The notes beneath the pieces were generated by a model that searched no databases, was not told the DNA's origin, and worked only from the letters and a program-made list of their open reading frames with translations. Below are positions 43,250 through 52,983 of a stretch of DNA of 64,000 nucleotides, one piece after another (position 1 is the first letter of the stretch; every line of letters begins with the position of its first letter). Source of the DNA: MVYY01 sp012517575. Its GTDB lineage: Bacteria; Bacteroidota; Bacteroidia; Bacteroidales; Paludibacteraceae. The DNA lies in assembly GCA_031629035.1 (NCBI GenBank), contig JAVLUG010000013.1, positions 1-64,000 of the forward strand. The letters run 5' to 3'. Both the position numbers and the translations under genes were made by a program.

Positions 43250-44875
43250 TCATCGATTTTGAATTTTCAAAGAGTCAGCCCACTTTTGCCATAATTTGTT
43301 CATTTCTGAAACTTTATATGGAAATTTTTCGGCCAAATTTTGCGTTTCAGTATGATCTTTGCTTACATGAAACAATTCCCATGTTTTTCCTCCTAATGCC
43401 GACATTTTCCACTCTCCAACACGTATGGCACGACCTCCTTCATGTTCCCAGTACAAGGTATCATGAATCGATTTCGTTTTCGTCATTATCAAAGGCATTA
43501 GGCTCTTTCCGTCAATTCTCAAAGTTTTTTGGCCATGAATGCTATCAGGATAATTAGATTCTGCTAACTCAAGACATGTCGGCAATATGTCGATAAAATG
43601 TGCTACCTTTCGGTTAATGGTATTTTCCTTCCCTTTCAATCCTTTTCCCCAATGAATAATAAACGGAGTTGCAGAACCGCCTTCATACGATTCTTTTTTC
43701 CAATAACGGAAAGGTGTGTTTGAGGCACTTGCCCATGCATCGCCAATATAATTCCATGTGGTCTCCGCTCCAGGTTGAGGCGAATTGTATTCTATCGTTA
43801 CCGAATCCCGAGTAAAAGCCGGTCGGTCAAATCCTGGTGGATAACCTCTTTCGGGTGAAGCTCCATTATCTGAAAATATAAAAATTACCGTATTGTCAAA
43901 CTCACCTGTTTGTTTTAACTTTTGAATAATTTTACCCACACCCTGATCTACTCTGTCAATCATGGCTGCATGCACCGCCATGCAGGCAGCTTCATATTCT
44001 TTCTGCTTGCAATCTGCCCATGATTTTCCTGAAGAGTTTTCAGGCAATGGATACGTCTTCCGATCAATCAAACCCATTTTTATCATTCGTTCATAACGGT
44101 TTCTTCTCATTACATCCCAGCCGTCCTTATATGTTTCCCTGTATTTGGCTATATCCTCAGGCAGTGCATGCAGCGGCCAATGAGGTGCATTATGAGCCAC
44201 ATACAGAAAAAAAGGTTTTTTCTCTCTCGAATAACTTTCAATTAAATCTATCGATTTTTCCGTAATAAAATCCGTAATGTAAAAATTCTTCGGCACTTCC
44301 CTGACAGGTGTTTCATTATGAACCAGACTAAAGGGATCAAAATAATTTACTACTCCCCAAATCGTACCCCAGTGTTCTTCAAAACCACGATTACAAGGAT
44401 AGCTCCATAGCGGAGCAAATGGACCGTGCTCTGTCCTGTGAGCCAGCCATCGCAACTGTTCTTTCGGATCTTTCAATGATTTGGTGTCGGAAAGATGCCA
44501 TTTCCCTACCATCCCCGTATGATATCCATTATCTCTTAACACTTCGGCAATGGTTGCTGCATTTAAGTTCAGGTTTACTCCCATCCCATTTATCCCTGCA
44601 GCCTGTGCATAAAGTCCGGTCATTAAGGAGCCTCTACTGGGACAGGAACGTGCACAGTTGTGCATCTGTGTGAATCGAATACCCGTGACAGCTAAATTAT
44701 CTATGTTGGGCGTTTGCACTTCTCCTCCATAGCACCCTAAATCCGAATATCCCATGTCATCCAAAGCTATCAGTATAATATTCGGCCTCTGAACTTCTTT
44801 TTCCTGAGCTGAAATATTTCCACTTAATATCAACCCGTTTATTGCGAAGATCGATATAGATTTGTTTCTTATCAT
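43250..44875 (-). CDS. sulfatase of the serine type (S1 family)
   Basis: A 541-residue exported sulfatase (signal peptide ends ISAQ, about 24). Metal-binding D39 and D40 are in IALDDMGYSDLG. The maturation signature reads SCPSRGSLMTG with Ser77 at the position converted to formylglycine, so it is an S-x-P-x-R type that would need an anaerobic radical SAM maturase. Later SDNGASPERGYPPG carries the second metal and His/Asn residues, and GKWHL is conserved. It lies in the utilization locus between GH31 and the GH43/susCD genes, so it probably removes sulfate from the imported glycan. No maturase gene is in the window. Confidence 0.9.
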   Translation of the reverse strand: MIRNKSISIFAINGLILSGNISAQEKEVQRPNIILIALDDMGYSDLGCYGGEVQTPNIDNLAVTGIRFTQMHNCARSCPSRGSLMTGLYAQAAGINGMGVNLNLNAATIAEVLRDNGYHTGMVGKWHLSDTKSLKDPKEQLRWLAHRTEHGPFAPLWSYPCNRGFEEHWGTIWGVVNYFDPFSLVHNETPVREVPKNFYITDFITEKSIDLIESYSREKKPFFLYVAHNAPHWPLHALPEDIAKYRETYKDGWDVMRRNRYERMIKMGLIDRKTYPLPENSSGKSWADCKQKEYEAACMAVHAAMIDRVDQGVGKIIQKLKQTGEFDNTVIFIFSDNGASPERGYPPGFDRPAFTRDSVTIEYNSPQPGAETTWNYIGDAWASASNTPFRYWKKESYEGGSATPFIIHWGKGLKGKENTINRKVAHFIDILPTCLELAESNYPDSIHGQKTLRIDGKSLMPLIMTKTKSIHDTLYWEHEGGRAIRVGEWKMSALGGKTWELFHVSKDHTETQNLAEKFPYKVSEMNKLWQKWADSLKIQNR

Positions 44876-44993
44876 TATTTAAAAATTTTCATACTTAAAA
44901 CAATTCATGAAGTTTTGTGTCTATTGATTAAACAAAATCTGATTAAATATATTGTAAAACTGACGGTTCCCTTTATATCAATAATATAATAAA

Positions 44994-45049
44994 TAACGCG
45001 TCAAAGTAATTTACTGACGATTAAATCTAATAAACCCTCCAACGCGTTA
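44994..45049. repeat. spaced inverted repeat TAACGCGT/ACGCGTTA
   Basis: Perfect 8-bp arms at 44994-45001 and 45042-45049 with a 40-nt spacer, between the GH43 stop and the sulfatase start. It could act as a weak processing or termination hairpin for the susCD-GH43 transcript or as a regulator site before the sulfatase gene. Confidence 0.45.
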
Positions 45050-45065
45050 AAGAAAAAAGTAGCAA

Positions 45066-46025
45066 TTAATGTTTTATTTCTAAAACTGGTGTCAGATAAT
45101 TTGGATCAATAAACATTTTATCCGTTCCATCCACTTGTTTGAAATTAACCTTACTGATATACATGTTTCGAGGATGAATGGTGTTATTACTGTGATGAGC
45201 ATGAAAAACGATCCGCAAGTTGCCGTCCTTGTCCCAAAAAAGAGAATTATGGCCAACGCCAAGCAAATCACCCGGTTTTTGTAAAATCGGATTGTCGGGA
45301 TATTTTGTCCATTCTCCCATAATATTCATTGTCGTAGCACAACCAATTCCATAAAAAGGACTTTCGTAACTATTGGCCGAATAAGTCATGTAATATACGC
45401 CGTTGCGCTTTATGACAAATGGACCCTCATTCACTCTGGGCCAAACTTCTTCCCATGGTTGAGAAACACTAATACAGTGATGTATAGTTTCTCTTTTCAA
45501 TGTCATCAAATCCTTTTCTAATTCTGCTACCCAGACGTTGTTTCCGTCATTGAAGCGGACAAAAAACAAATATGCTTTTCCGTCATCATCAATAAACAGA
45601 GAATTGTCGATGGCTTTTTCCTCTACTAACATGGGTTTTTCCTCTGTTTGTCGAAACGGTCCCAAAGGTGAATCAGAAACAGCTACGCAAATATGTTCTT
45701 CAGCCGAATAATACATGTAAAATTTTCCATTTACATAATACACTTCCGGTGCCCAAAACCATTTTTCTCCATACGAATCATCCTTGTAAAGCGCAAGTCC
45801 ACTCGGAGTATTGGCCATACGTTTCCATGTTTTGAGGTCAGATGAAGTCATCACTTCGATGCCATTTTCCGCTCCAGTTCCGTAAGCATAATACATCCTT
45901 TCATACAGCAAAATATATGGATCGGCAAGTGGAACCAGTATTTTTTGTGTTTCCTGATCATCAATTGCACCATTTCCACAGGACAAAAGAACCAGACTCA
46001 ACAATATAACATTCCTAAACCTCAT
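45066..46025 (-). CDS. GH43 glycosidase, lipoprotein, second copy
   Basis: A 319-residue propeller hydrolase with lipobox LVLLSC (C16). The triad is D35 in PLADPYILL, D140 in KAIDNSLFIDDDG and E200 in RVNEGPFVIK. The GVGHNSLF segment carries the conserved metal-binding His. It differs clearly from the GH43 at 32723 and probably acts on another linkage. Its start shares one base with the susD stop (46025), so it is tightly coupled to susCD. Confidence 0.9.
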   Translation of the reverse strand: MRFRNVILLSLVLLSCGNGAIDDQETQKILVPLADPYILLYERMYYAYGTGAENGIEVMTSSDLKTWKRMANTPSGLALYKDDSYGEKWFWAPEVYYVNGKFYMYYSAEEHICVAVSDSPLGPFRQTEEKPMLVEEKAIDNSLFIDDDGKAYLFFVRFNDGNNVWVAELEKDLMTLKRETIHHCISVSQPWEEVWPRVNEGPFVIKRNGVYYMTYSANSYESPFYGIGCATTMNIMGEWTKYPDNPILQKPGDLLGVGHNSLFWDKDGNLRIVFHAHHSNNTIHPRNMYISKVNFKQVDGTDKMFIDPNYLTPVLEIKH

Positions 46026-47602
46026 TAGTAATTGGGATTTTGTTGCTGATTGGGGTTATTATGCACATCATCAGAAGGTATAGGCAACACTGCATGTCTC
46101 CCAATAACAAAATTCTGGAAATCTGCATCACGTGAAATCAGCTCGTTCAAACCATCCTGAGTATCCACCAATCCCCATCTTTTTATGTCTGCCCATCTTT
46201 GTCCTTCAGAACATAATTCCAACGCTCTTTCTACTTGCAACCTTTTTAAGAACAAATTTTTGTCTTGGGTGGCATTCAAGTGATTTACTGATAATTTAGG
46301 CATATTGACTCTTTGACGAACCCTGTCGACCAAATCAACAGCTTTTGAAAAATCGTTTTCTGTATTGGCAATACATTCGGCGTACATAAGTAATACATCG
46401 GCATATCGGATCAATCTTACATTTGTAGGATTATGATAATCATCGTAATCACGATAATAATCGGAACCATATTTTCTGAAAAATACACGTCCTTTCCAGT
46501 TCTGCAAATTCCAAATATTAGCATCAGCACCATCAAGTCGATAACGATAAATTCTGTTATTATCCGTAAAATCTTGATTCATGCCCTCATAGAAAGCTGT
46601 ATATTTTAAGCGAATATCGTAATTCCCATTTATATCTTTTTCTTTTTTAAATTCATCTACTATCCATGGGCGTAATTCACCATCTGTCCATCCAATTCCT
46701 GGAGGTGCAAAAAACTGTCCACGATTCAGTCCCAAATTAGGATCTACATCAAAGTCGCCATCACCTGCAGGAGCTTTATGAACGTCCGAGTATTGAATTT
46801 CAAATACGGATTCTATATTATTTTCGGTATCTTTTGTGAAGTTGTCTTCATAATTTACTACCAAATCATAATACTGTTTCCCATTACCTTCAACCAACCA
46901 TTGCAAATCATTTTTTGCATTTGTCCAATTATGTAATTGCATATAACATTTTGCTCTTAAAGCATAAGCAGCTCCTTTAGTAGCACGCCCCAGATTATTA
47001 CTGTCCCATTGTTCTGGTAATAAAGTTATAGCCTCAGTCAAATCACTAATTGCCTGATTGTAAACAGCTTCACCGGTATGTCCCTCTGGCGTATCAGAAG
47101 GTTTGGATGGTATTAAATTGATTGGAAGACTGTTGTTGGTACTTCCCCAAAGCAAAGCCAGATCATAGTAATACAAGCCTCTTAAGAAATAAGCCTGCCC
47201 TAAAAGCTGATTTTTAACAGTCTCATCCATTTCTATATTAGGAATATTTTCCAATGCTTGATTAGCTCTGAAAATGGCTTCATAACAATCCCTGTAAGTC
47301 CATGCATTACCTTCCCAAAAATTGTAATTTACATACTGAAACCGTGTCCATTCTTTAAGTTCAGCCCATGGACTTTGACTCCATCCTTCGTCGGAAGTCA
47401 AATCCAGCCGGAACCATATCCAACGGCTGTAAGTACCGGGTTTGTAAAACATGTTATAAATTGCATTAACACCATATTCCGCATCACGTTGCGTTTTCCA
47501 AAATGTTGCCTGAGTAAGTGTATTGGGATTTATAACATCTACATCACATCCATTTAAAAGGAAAGATGATGCTATTATCAATAAATAAAGATATTTTTTC
47601 AT
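46025..47602 (-). CDS. susD: SusD/RagB-family outer-membrane lipoprotein
   Basis: A 525-residue glycan-binding lipoprotein (FLLNGC, C19) that caps the SusC pore. TPR-like helices (GNAWTYRDCYEAIFRANQAL, QLLGQAYFLRGLYYYDLALLWG) and the C-terminal RagB/SusD block (KRWGLVDTQDGLNELI ... PIPSDDVHNNPNQQQNPNY) are typical. It follows susC by 26 nt and overlaps the GH43 gene by one base. Confidence 0.95.
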   Translation of the reverse strand: MKKYLYLLIIASSFLLNGCDVDVINPNTLTQATFWKTQRDAEYGVNAIYNMFYKPGTYSRWIWFRLDLTSDEGWSQSPWAELKEWTRFQYVNYNFWEGNAWTYRDCYEAIFRANQALENIPNIEMDETVKNQLLGQAYFLRGLYYYDLALLWGSTNNSLPINLIPSKPSDTPEGHTGEAVYNQAISDLTEAITLLPEQWDSNNLGRATKGAAYALRAKCYMQLHNWTNAKNDLQWLVEGNGKQYYDLVVNYEDNFTKDTENNIESVFEIQYSDVHKAPAGDGDFDVDPNLGLNRGQFFAPPGIGWTDGELRPWIVDEFKKEKDINGNYDIRLKYTAFYEGMNQDFTDNNRIYRYRLDGADANIWNLQNWKGRVFFRKYGSDYYRDYDDYHNPTNVRLIRYADVLLMYAECIANTENDFSKAVDLVDRVRQRVNMPKLSVNHLNATQDKNLFLKRLQVERALELCSEGQRWADIKRWGLVDTQDGLNELISRDADFQNFVIGRHAVLPIPSDDVHNNPNQQQNPNY

Positions 47603-47628
47603 TGTGTTCTAATTTAAATGGTCAATTA

Positions 47629-50600
47629 TTAAAAAGTAATTTGTGTTCCAACTGTTATTCCATAGGGATTTGGGAAAGGTGCCGTATCGTAGCCTCTGTC
47701 CCAAATATTAGAATTGAGAAATTCAGGGTCTAAGCCACGATATTTGGTAATGGTGAAAAGATTCTGAGCATTGACAAATAATCTAAAATTACTAAGAACA
47801 TTATTGAAAGCCTTTTTCGGAAATGTATATCCAATTCCTACTTGTTTTAAGCGCAGATAACTACCATTTTCCAGCCAACGATCCTGATCTCCGCGTGCAT
47901 TCCGTGCATCGGCATAAAGTGGTCGTGGATCCACTCCGTCCGGATTGGTAACAGCATCGTACCCATCATAATCTGCCCTGTAATTTGAATTATCGTCAAA
48001 CCTGTCATACCCACTTCTTGGTCCATTGAACAGTTTGAAATCTTTTCCGAAAGAACTCGTAAACTGGAACATTAAATCAAACCCTTTGTATTCGAGCGTT
48101 CCATTTAAAGCTATGTTCCAAGCAGGGAAAGAATGGCCGGAATATTGACGGTCGGCATCTGTAATCTGACCATCATCATTATAATCAATAAAACGAATAT
48201 CTCCGGGTTTAGCGGAAGGTTGGATTACTTGTCCCTTACTATTAACATGGTTCAACACTTCATCCATAGATCGGAAAATTCCGTCTGTTTTGATAAGATA
48301 CCAATCGCCAATTGGTTTACCCACAAAAGATTTAGTATCCCATTGCGTGAAACTTTCGCGGCCATATCCAAGTTCAACAATTTCATTTTTTAAGTATGAA
48401 GTACTCAAGCCAACTGAATAATTGAAATCATTTATGCGATCTCTCCAATTTACTGTAACTTCAAAACCTGTATTCTTTAATGTAGCAGCATTCACCATTG
48501 GATTACCTCCATTATTGCCGGTTGTCAACAATATCTGCATAGGAGTCAAAACATCCTGAGTTGTTTTGTTAAAATAATCACCTACAATTTCCAAACGACG
48601 ATTCAACAAATATGCATCGAATCCGGCATTTGTTTGATGTAATTCTTCCCATTTCAAATCGGTGTTTACCAATTTAACCTGAGTCATGCCTGTATTAATG
48701 CTCTGGCTTGCTCCGAAAATTGCTTGAGGAAAAATGTTGATAAATGGAACCCAGTCCCAATATCCAATATTAGAACTTCCCAGAATACCATAATTTGCTC
48801 TTATTTTTAAATCATCGATCCAAGATACATTGAAAAATTTCTCTTTGCTGATTCTCCATGCTCCGGCTATTGATGGAAAAACTCCATCCCTATAACTTGG
48901 ACCAAATTTTGAAGAAGCATCACGACGAACTGTTGCACTAATAATATATTTATCATCGTAACTGTAATTAAATCGTCCAAAAATAGAGAATAATTTTGCC
49001 AGATTTTGATAACTACCAGTTTTTGGATCTAACAAAGCGGCATCCAATTGTGTAAAATAATCATCTCCTGAAGTCAATACATTATTTTTTGTTCCCCAAA
49101 TTTGAGAGTAATCTTCAGTAGAAAAACTTGTTCCTGCAACTGCTGCTATATTATTTACACCAAAGGTTTTGTTGAATTCCAACGTGTTGTCATAAACCAT
49201 GAATTTGTAAAAAGCCTTGTTCCGATTCAAGCTGGAAGGATCTATTGGCTGATTATAAGTCCAGTTACCTACCTTCCTTAAATACATGTGAGAATCTGAA
49301 CTGGTGACCAAACCAAGATTAAACTTATATTTCAATGATTTAAAGAAATTAAATTCGGCAAAAGCATTTCCTCTGATCCTCAAATTTTCGTTGGTAGTCT
49401 TTTCAAGATTTTCACGAGCAATGGGATTAGTACCAAACGTAACATCTTTAGCTCCATCTCCATAACCGAATCCACCTGGATGAGATGGATCGTAAACAGG
49501 AATGGTAGGCAACATTCTCCAAACATCAGTAATAGGATTCGTACTCAATTCATCAACAGAATAATTGCTGATAATCAAATTTTCACCTATTGTAAATCTA
49601 ACATTTTTCCCAAAGTCTCGAAAAGAAGAGGTATTTATACGGGCAGTAATTCTTTCACTATTTGTTCCATAGGTAGTTCCACTATTGGTTTGATAGTTTG
49701 CCGACAAATAATAGGTATTGGTTTCACCACCACCCGAAAAGCTCAAATCATAATCCTGTAAAATACCGGTTTTGAAAACTTCATCTTGCCAATTGGTATT
49801 TCCCTCACTATGATTGGCAGGCTGTTTCCCAGCATTTTTGAAAGCAAGATCATTCAAATTTATCCACTGTTCACGATTGGTTAAATTATACTGGGGCAAC
49901 CATTGAAAAGTGTTTTTTGCCGAAAAATCGATCTTCATTTTTCCTTTACTACCTTTTTTTGTAGTAATAATAATAACACCATTAGCTGCCCTCGATCCAT
50001 AAATCGCTGCCGCCGAAGCATCTTTCAATATTTGTATGCTTTCAATATCATTGTAATTAAAGTCTCGATTGGCTGTTCCAACATCGACTCCATCTATAAT
50101 GTATAAAGGATTACTGGTACCAAAAGTAGAAGTTCCTCTGATTTGAATAAAACCCTCATTTCCCGGAGCACCGGCTGACCGAACAAAGATACCTGGAACA
50201 CTGTATAATGCTTCTCCAATGGTACCGGTAACAACCGTGTTTTTCATTGTCTCAGGCTTAAAAACCGAAACAGCACCGGTCAAATCCGATTTTTTAATGG
50301 TCTGATAACCAATAACAACAACTTCATCCAATGATTTCGGATCAACTTGAAGTTGAATTTCCAAAGGCGATGTAGGATTTTTAATTTTTTGGGTGAGATA
50401 GCCAATGTAAGACACCTCAATCGCCGACTCAGGCGAAACCTTTAACGTGAAATTGCCATCTAAGTCTGATATAGCTCCATTTGAAGGTTTACCAGACTCG
50501 ATAACATGAGCTCCAATAACAGGTTCTCCATTTTCGTTCAAAATTTTACCTTTTACTTCTCTTTGCGCTTGAGCAAATATTAAAAGTGGAAAGGATAAAA

Positions 50601-50631
50601 GAACCAATAATAAATAAAATTTGTTTTTCAT
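47629..50631 (-). CDS. susC: SusC/RagA-family TonB-linked outer-membrane transporter
   Basis: 1000 residues from the ATG at 50631, which precedes a clear signal peptide (MKNKFYLLLVLLSFPLLIFA); an in-frame codon 33 nt upstream is less likely. A CarboxypepD_reg-like domain (VKGKILNENGEPVIGAHVIE) is followed by the SusC TonB-box-like DEVVVIGYQT, the plug (ALYSVPGIFVRSAGAPGNEG, ASAAAIYGSRAANGVIII) and a long barrel ending in an aromatic/Phe residue (TVGTQITF). It imports oligosaccharides with SusD. Confidence 0.95.
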   Translation of the reverse strand: MKNKFYLLLVLLSFPLLIFAQAQREVKGKILNENGEPVIGAHVIESGKPSNGAISDLDGNFTLKVSPESAIEVSYIGYLTQKIKNPTSPLEIQLQVDPKSLDEVVVIGYQTIKKSDLTGAVSVFKPETMKNTVVTGTIGEALYSVPGIFVRSAGAPGNEGFIQIRGTSTFGTSNPLYIIDGVDVGTANRDFNYNDIESIQILKDASAAAIYGSRAANGVIIITTKKGSKGKMKIDFSAKNTFQWLPQYNLTNREQWINLNDLAFKNAGKQPANHSEGNTNWQDEVFKTGILQDYDLSFSGGGETNTYYLSANYQTNSGTTYGTNSERITARINTSSFRDFGKNVRFTIGENLIISNYSVDELSTNPITDVWRMLPTIPVYDPSHPGGFGYGDGAKDVTFGTNPIARENLEKTTNENLRIRGNAFAEFNFFKSLKYKFNLGLVTSSDSHMYLRKVGNWTYNQPIDPSSLNRNKAFYKFMVYDNTLEFNKTFGVNNIAAVAGTSFSTEDYSQIWGTKNNVLTSGDDYFTQLDAALLDPKTGSYQNLAKLFSIFGRFNYSYDDKYIISATVRRDASSKFGPSYRDGVFPSIAGAWRISKEKFFNVSWIDDLKIRANYGILGSSNIGYWDWVPFINIFPQAIFGASQSINTGMTQVKLVNTDLKWEELHQTNAGFDAYLLNRRLEIVGDYFNKTTQDVLTPMQILLTTGNNGGNPMVNAATLKNTGFEVTVNWRDRINDFNYSVGLSTSYLKNEIVELGYGRESFTQWDTKSFVGKPIGDWYLIKTDGIFRSMDEVLNHVNSKGQVIQPSAKPGDIRFIDYNDDGQITDADRQYSGHSFPAWNIALNGTLEYKGFDLMFQFTSSFGKDFKLFNGPRSGYDRFDDNSNYRADYDGYDAVTNPDGVDPRPLYADARNARGDQDRWLENGSYLRLKQVGIGYTFPKKAFNNVLSNFRLFVNAQNLFTITKYRGLDPEFLNSNIWDRGYDTAPFPNPYGITVGTQITF

Positions 50632-51350
50632 AGATCTAATTTTTTTAATTGATAAATTTGACAAAAATTTGCTCGATAAATGTAGATACTAAAAAAAATT
50701 CACCATGAAATTTTTGTATCAAAAAATGAAAAAATATTATCAATAACATTTTGACGACAGAAAATTATCGCCGATTTTTAACAATAAATCCTTTGGATTA
50801 CACTATCTATTAATAAAGGAAAAAAATGAATATTAACCTTATCAATTGAAAAACAAATATATAGATTATATTTTAAACAGATAGATAGAATAATTTCTAC
50901 TTATAGACAACGCAACAAAAAACAAAAAAATTTTTGCCGGCATAATAGTTTAGCTTTTATAGAATAATTCTTACAACTCTTCCCATTTTTAAATCAAATA
51001 GAGAAAGGATGTTGCTGATTCACAACTCTCCATAAAAATCATTTTTCCTAATCAGACATGGATAGAAAAATTAAAAACCGAATGTTTCTTTTTCAAATTT
51101 TTTCTACAAATCAATTTTAGAACAAGACGAGAATACGTAGTGATATGACTTTCGACCTGTTGAAGTAAGATGAAGAAATATTATGCGAAAAAATTCACAA
51201 ATGAAAAGCAGAAAAAATTCATTTTGATAGTCGGAAGTTTAATTTGACAGTGGTTTGTGAAAGAAAAAGAATCTTTCTCAATAAAAAAAACCGGCTGAAT
51301 AACAACCGGCTTTTTACGCAAAATTTAAAACTCAGGATTTGATGGAATAT
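50632..51350. other. intergenic region upstream of susC
   Basis: About 720 AT-rich nt without a recognisable gene or a TAnnTTTG box in the first 170 nt before susC. The only clear element is the bidirectional terminator-like hairpin at 51283-51316. Confidence 0.55.
51283..51316. terminator. terminator between the OmpP1-like gene and the susC leader
   Basis: AAAAAGCCGG...CCGGTTTTTT in minus-strand orientation forms a 10-bp stem (one G-T pair) with an 11-nt loop. A and T runs on both sides allow bidirectional function. Confidence 0.7.
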
Positions 51351-52895
51351 TTAAAATTTAAAACCTAACGTTATAACAAAATTATTGTTTGTTGTGTTGA
51401 CATTAGCCGGTGAACCTTGAACACCTTCTGCCAGATTGTTAGAATTATAGGGATAGAATTTCTCCTTGTTTAGCTTATTCATATAGGCAAAATCCAAAAA
51501 CCACGACTCTTCATGATAACCAAAACCTCCAGTTATATACCGAGTGCTGTTATGCAGAAAATATTCCGTGTCGGTGCGAATAGTATTGTCTTTCATGAAT
51601 TTTTGAGCATTGTCGGGATTAATCTTATCCATAAAGGCATAACCACCACGCAATGAAAAGTTATCGGTGAGCCTGTATTCAGCTCCTATTTTAATGGTAT
51701 TTGTCGAGTTATATGCCGTATTCATACCTTCGTTTTCTTCAACAAAATCGTAGGTGGAATTATTATTATCCATCAACTTGGTTGTTTTCATGTCGATATA
51801 ATCGTATTCGGCACTGATTAAACCATTCTTCCCGAAAAGATAAGCAACACTGGCAGTAAATTGAAGCGGCGTTTGAAGTTTAAAAGAATTGTATCCGCCC
51901 GGAGTGCGAATATTGCCTTGTTGCTGGGTATCGTAGTTAAGCAACGAAGAATAATCTTCTGATATGGAGAAAACGGTCGGTGTCTGAAAAGAAATTCCCA
52001 TTCTAAAAGCATCGATGGGACGCAATATTGCGCCAATATTCAAGTTAAAGCCATTACCGGAAGATTCAACGACGTTTTTTAAATCCATACTTCCACCCTG
52101 ATCAAAAGCCTCATTATATTTTGTAGTAGCATTATAATAAATGCTTTGAATGTTGGCTGTTACACCCAAATAAAATTGATGACTGAAATTCCCTGCCCAA
52201 CTGAAAGAATATTCATCAATCGACCCTCTTTCAGTCAAATAATACGAAGGTGTAACTTTTTCACCATCACCCAGAATAGAGTTCCATTCGTTATTGTTGG
52301 TAGAAGGATTGATTAAATAACCTTCATATGCCAAAACCGAAAGCCACGGAATATATGTATTGTCAAAGGGCTCATAAGAATCGGTGCTTTGCAGATTGCT
52401 TTCAGAAATTCCTTGAGTGAAATAGGCCATATAATCCGTCATGGAAGAAGATGACAAACCGCCATTAATATTTAACTGACGATTAAAATCTTTCAACTTT
52501 TGATAGGAAAAAGAAAAATTGGAATTTTGCAATCCGCTAGTTTTTCCGCTTTTACTTCTTTTAGTTGCAGAAGAAATAATTAGTGAGAAATTATTTGTAC
52601 CCAATTTATACAAATTATTCGTACTATTCAAACCATACCAAGTTGCATCCGTATTTTGTCTAAGAATATTTAAAGTTCCCGTCATTTCTGAACTTCGATA
52701 AATTCCGAGACCGGCAGGATTATCCTTAATAGCGGAAGCATCTCCACCAACAGCTCCCATAGCTCCTCCCATACTCATGTAGCGAGCTGTTCCTGTAATA
52801 TCCGGAAAAATGAATTTAGAAATATCTAATTCACTTTGTGCACTTATTATTAAGCTATTCAGCATTAAAGCTAATATTCCAATTCCTTTTTTCAT
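51351..52895 (-). CDS. OmpP1/FadL-like outer-membrane protein
   Basis: 514 residues from the ATG at 52895, which begins the signal peptide MKKGIGILALMLNSLIISAQ. The early block TARYMSMGGAMGAVGGDASAI and KDNPAGLGIYRSSEMTG is the diagnostic start of Bacteroidetes OmpP1-like barrels (hydrophobic-compound porin fold). The rest is barrel-like and ends NNFVITLGFKF with a C-terminal Phe. The transported compound is unknown. It lies 88 nt after the aromatic/Ser-rich gene on the same strand. Confidence 0.8.
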   Translation of the reverse strand: MKKGIGILALMLNSLIISAQSELDISKFIFPDITGTARYMSMGGAMGAVGGDASAIKDNPAGLGIYRSSEMTGTLNILRQNTDATWYGLNSTNNLYKLGTNNFSLIISSATKRSKSGKTSGLQNSNFSFSYQKLKDFNRQLNINGGLSSSSMTDYMAYFTQGISESNLQSTDSYEPFDNTYIPWLSVLAYEGYLINPSTNNNEWNSILGDGEKVTPSYYLTERGSIDEYSFSWAGNFSHQFYLGVTANIQSIYYNATTKYNEAFDQGGSMDLKNVVESSGNGFNLNIGAILRPIDAFRMGISFQTPTVFSISEDYSSLLNYDTQQQGNIRTPGGYNSFKLQTPLQFTASVAYLFGKNGLISAEYDYIDMKTTKLMDNNNSTYDFVEENEGMNTAYNSTNTIKIGAEYRLTDNFSLRGGYAFMDKINPDNAQKFMKDNTIRTDTEYFLHNSTRYITGGFGYHEESWFLDFAYMNKLNKEKFYPYNSNNLAEGVQGSPANVNTTNNNFVITLGFKF

Positions 52896-52983
52896 ATTGA
52901 TTATTTTTTTAATGCAGACGCTTTGAAACGTCATTTAAGTATTATTTTTTCAAAATTATGTTCATAAATATCTCTTATTTTGT

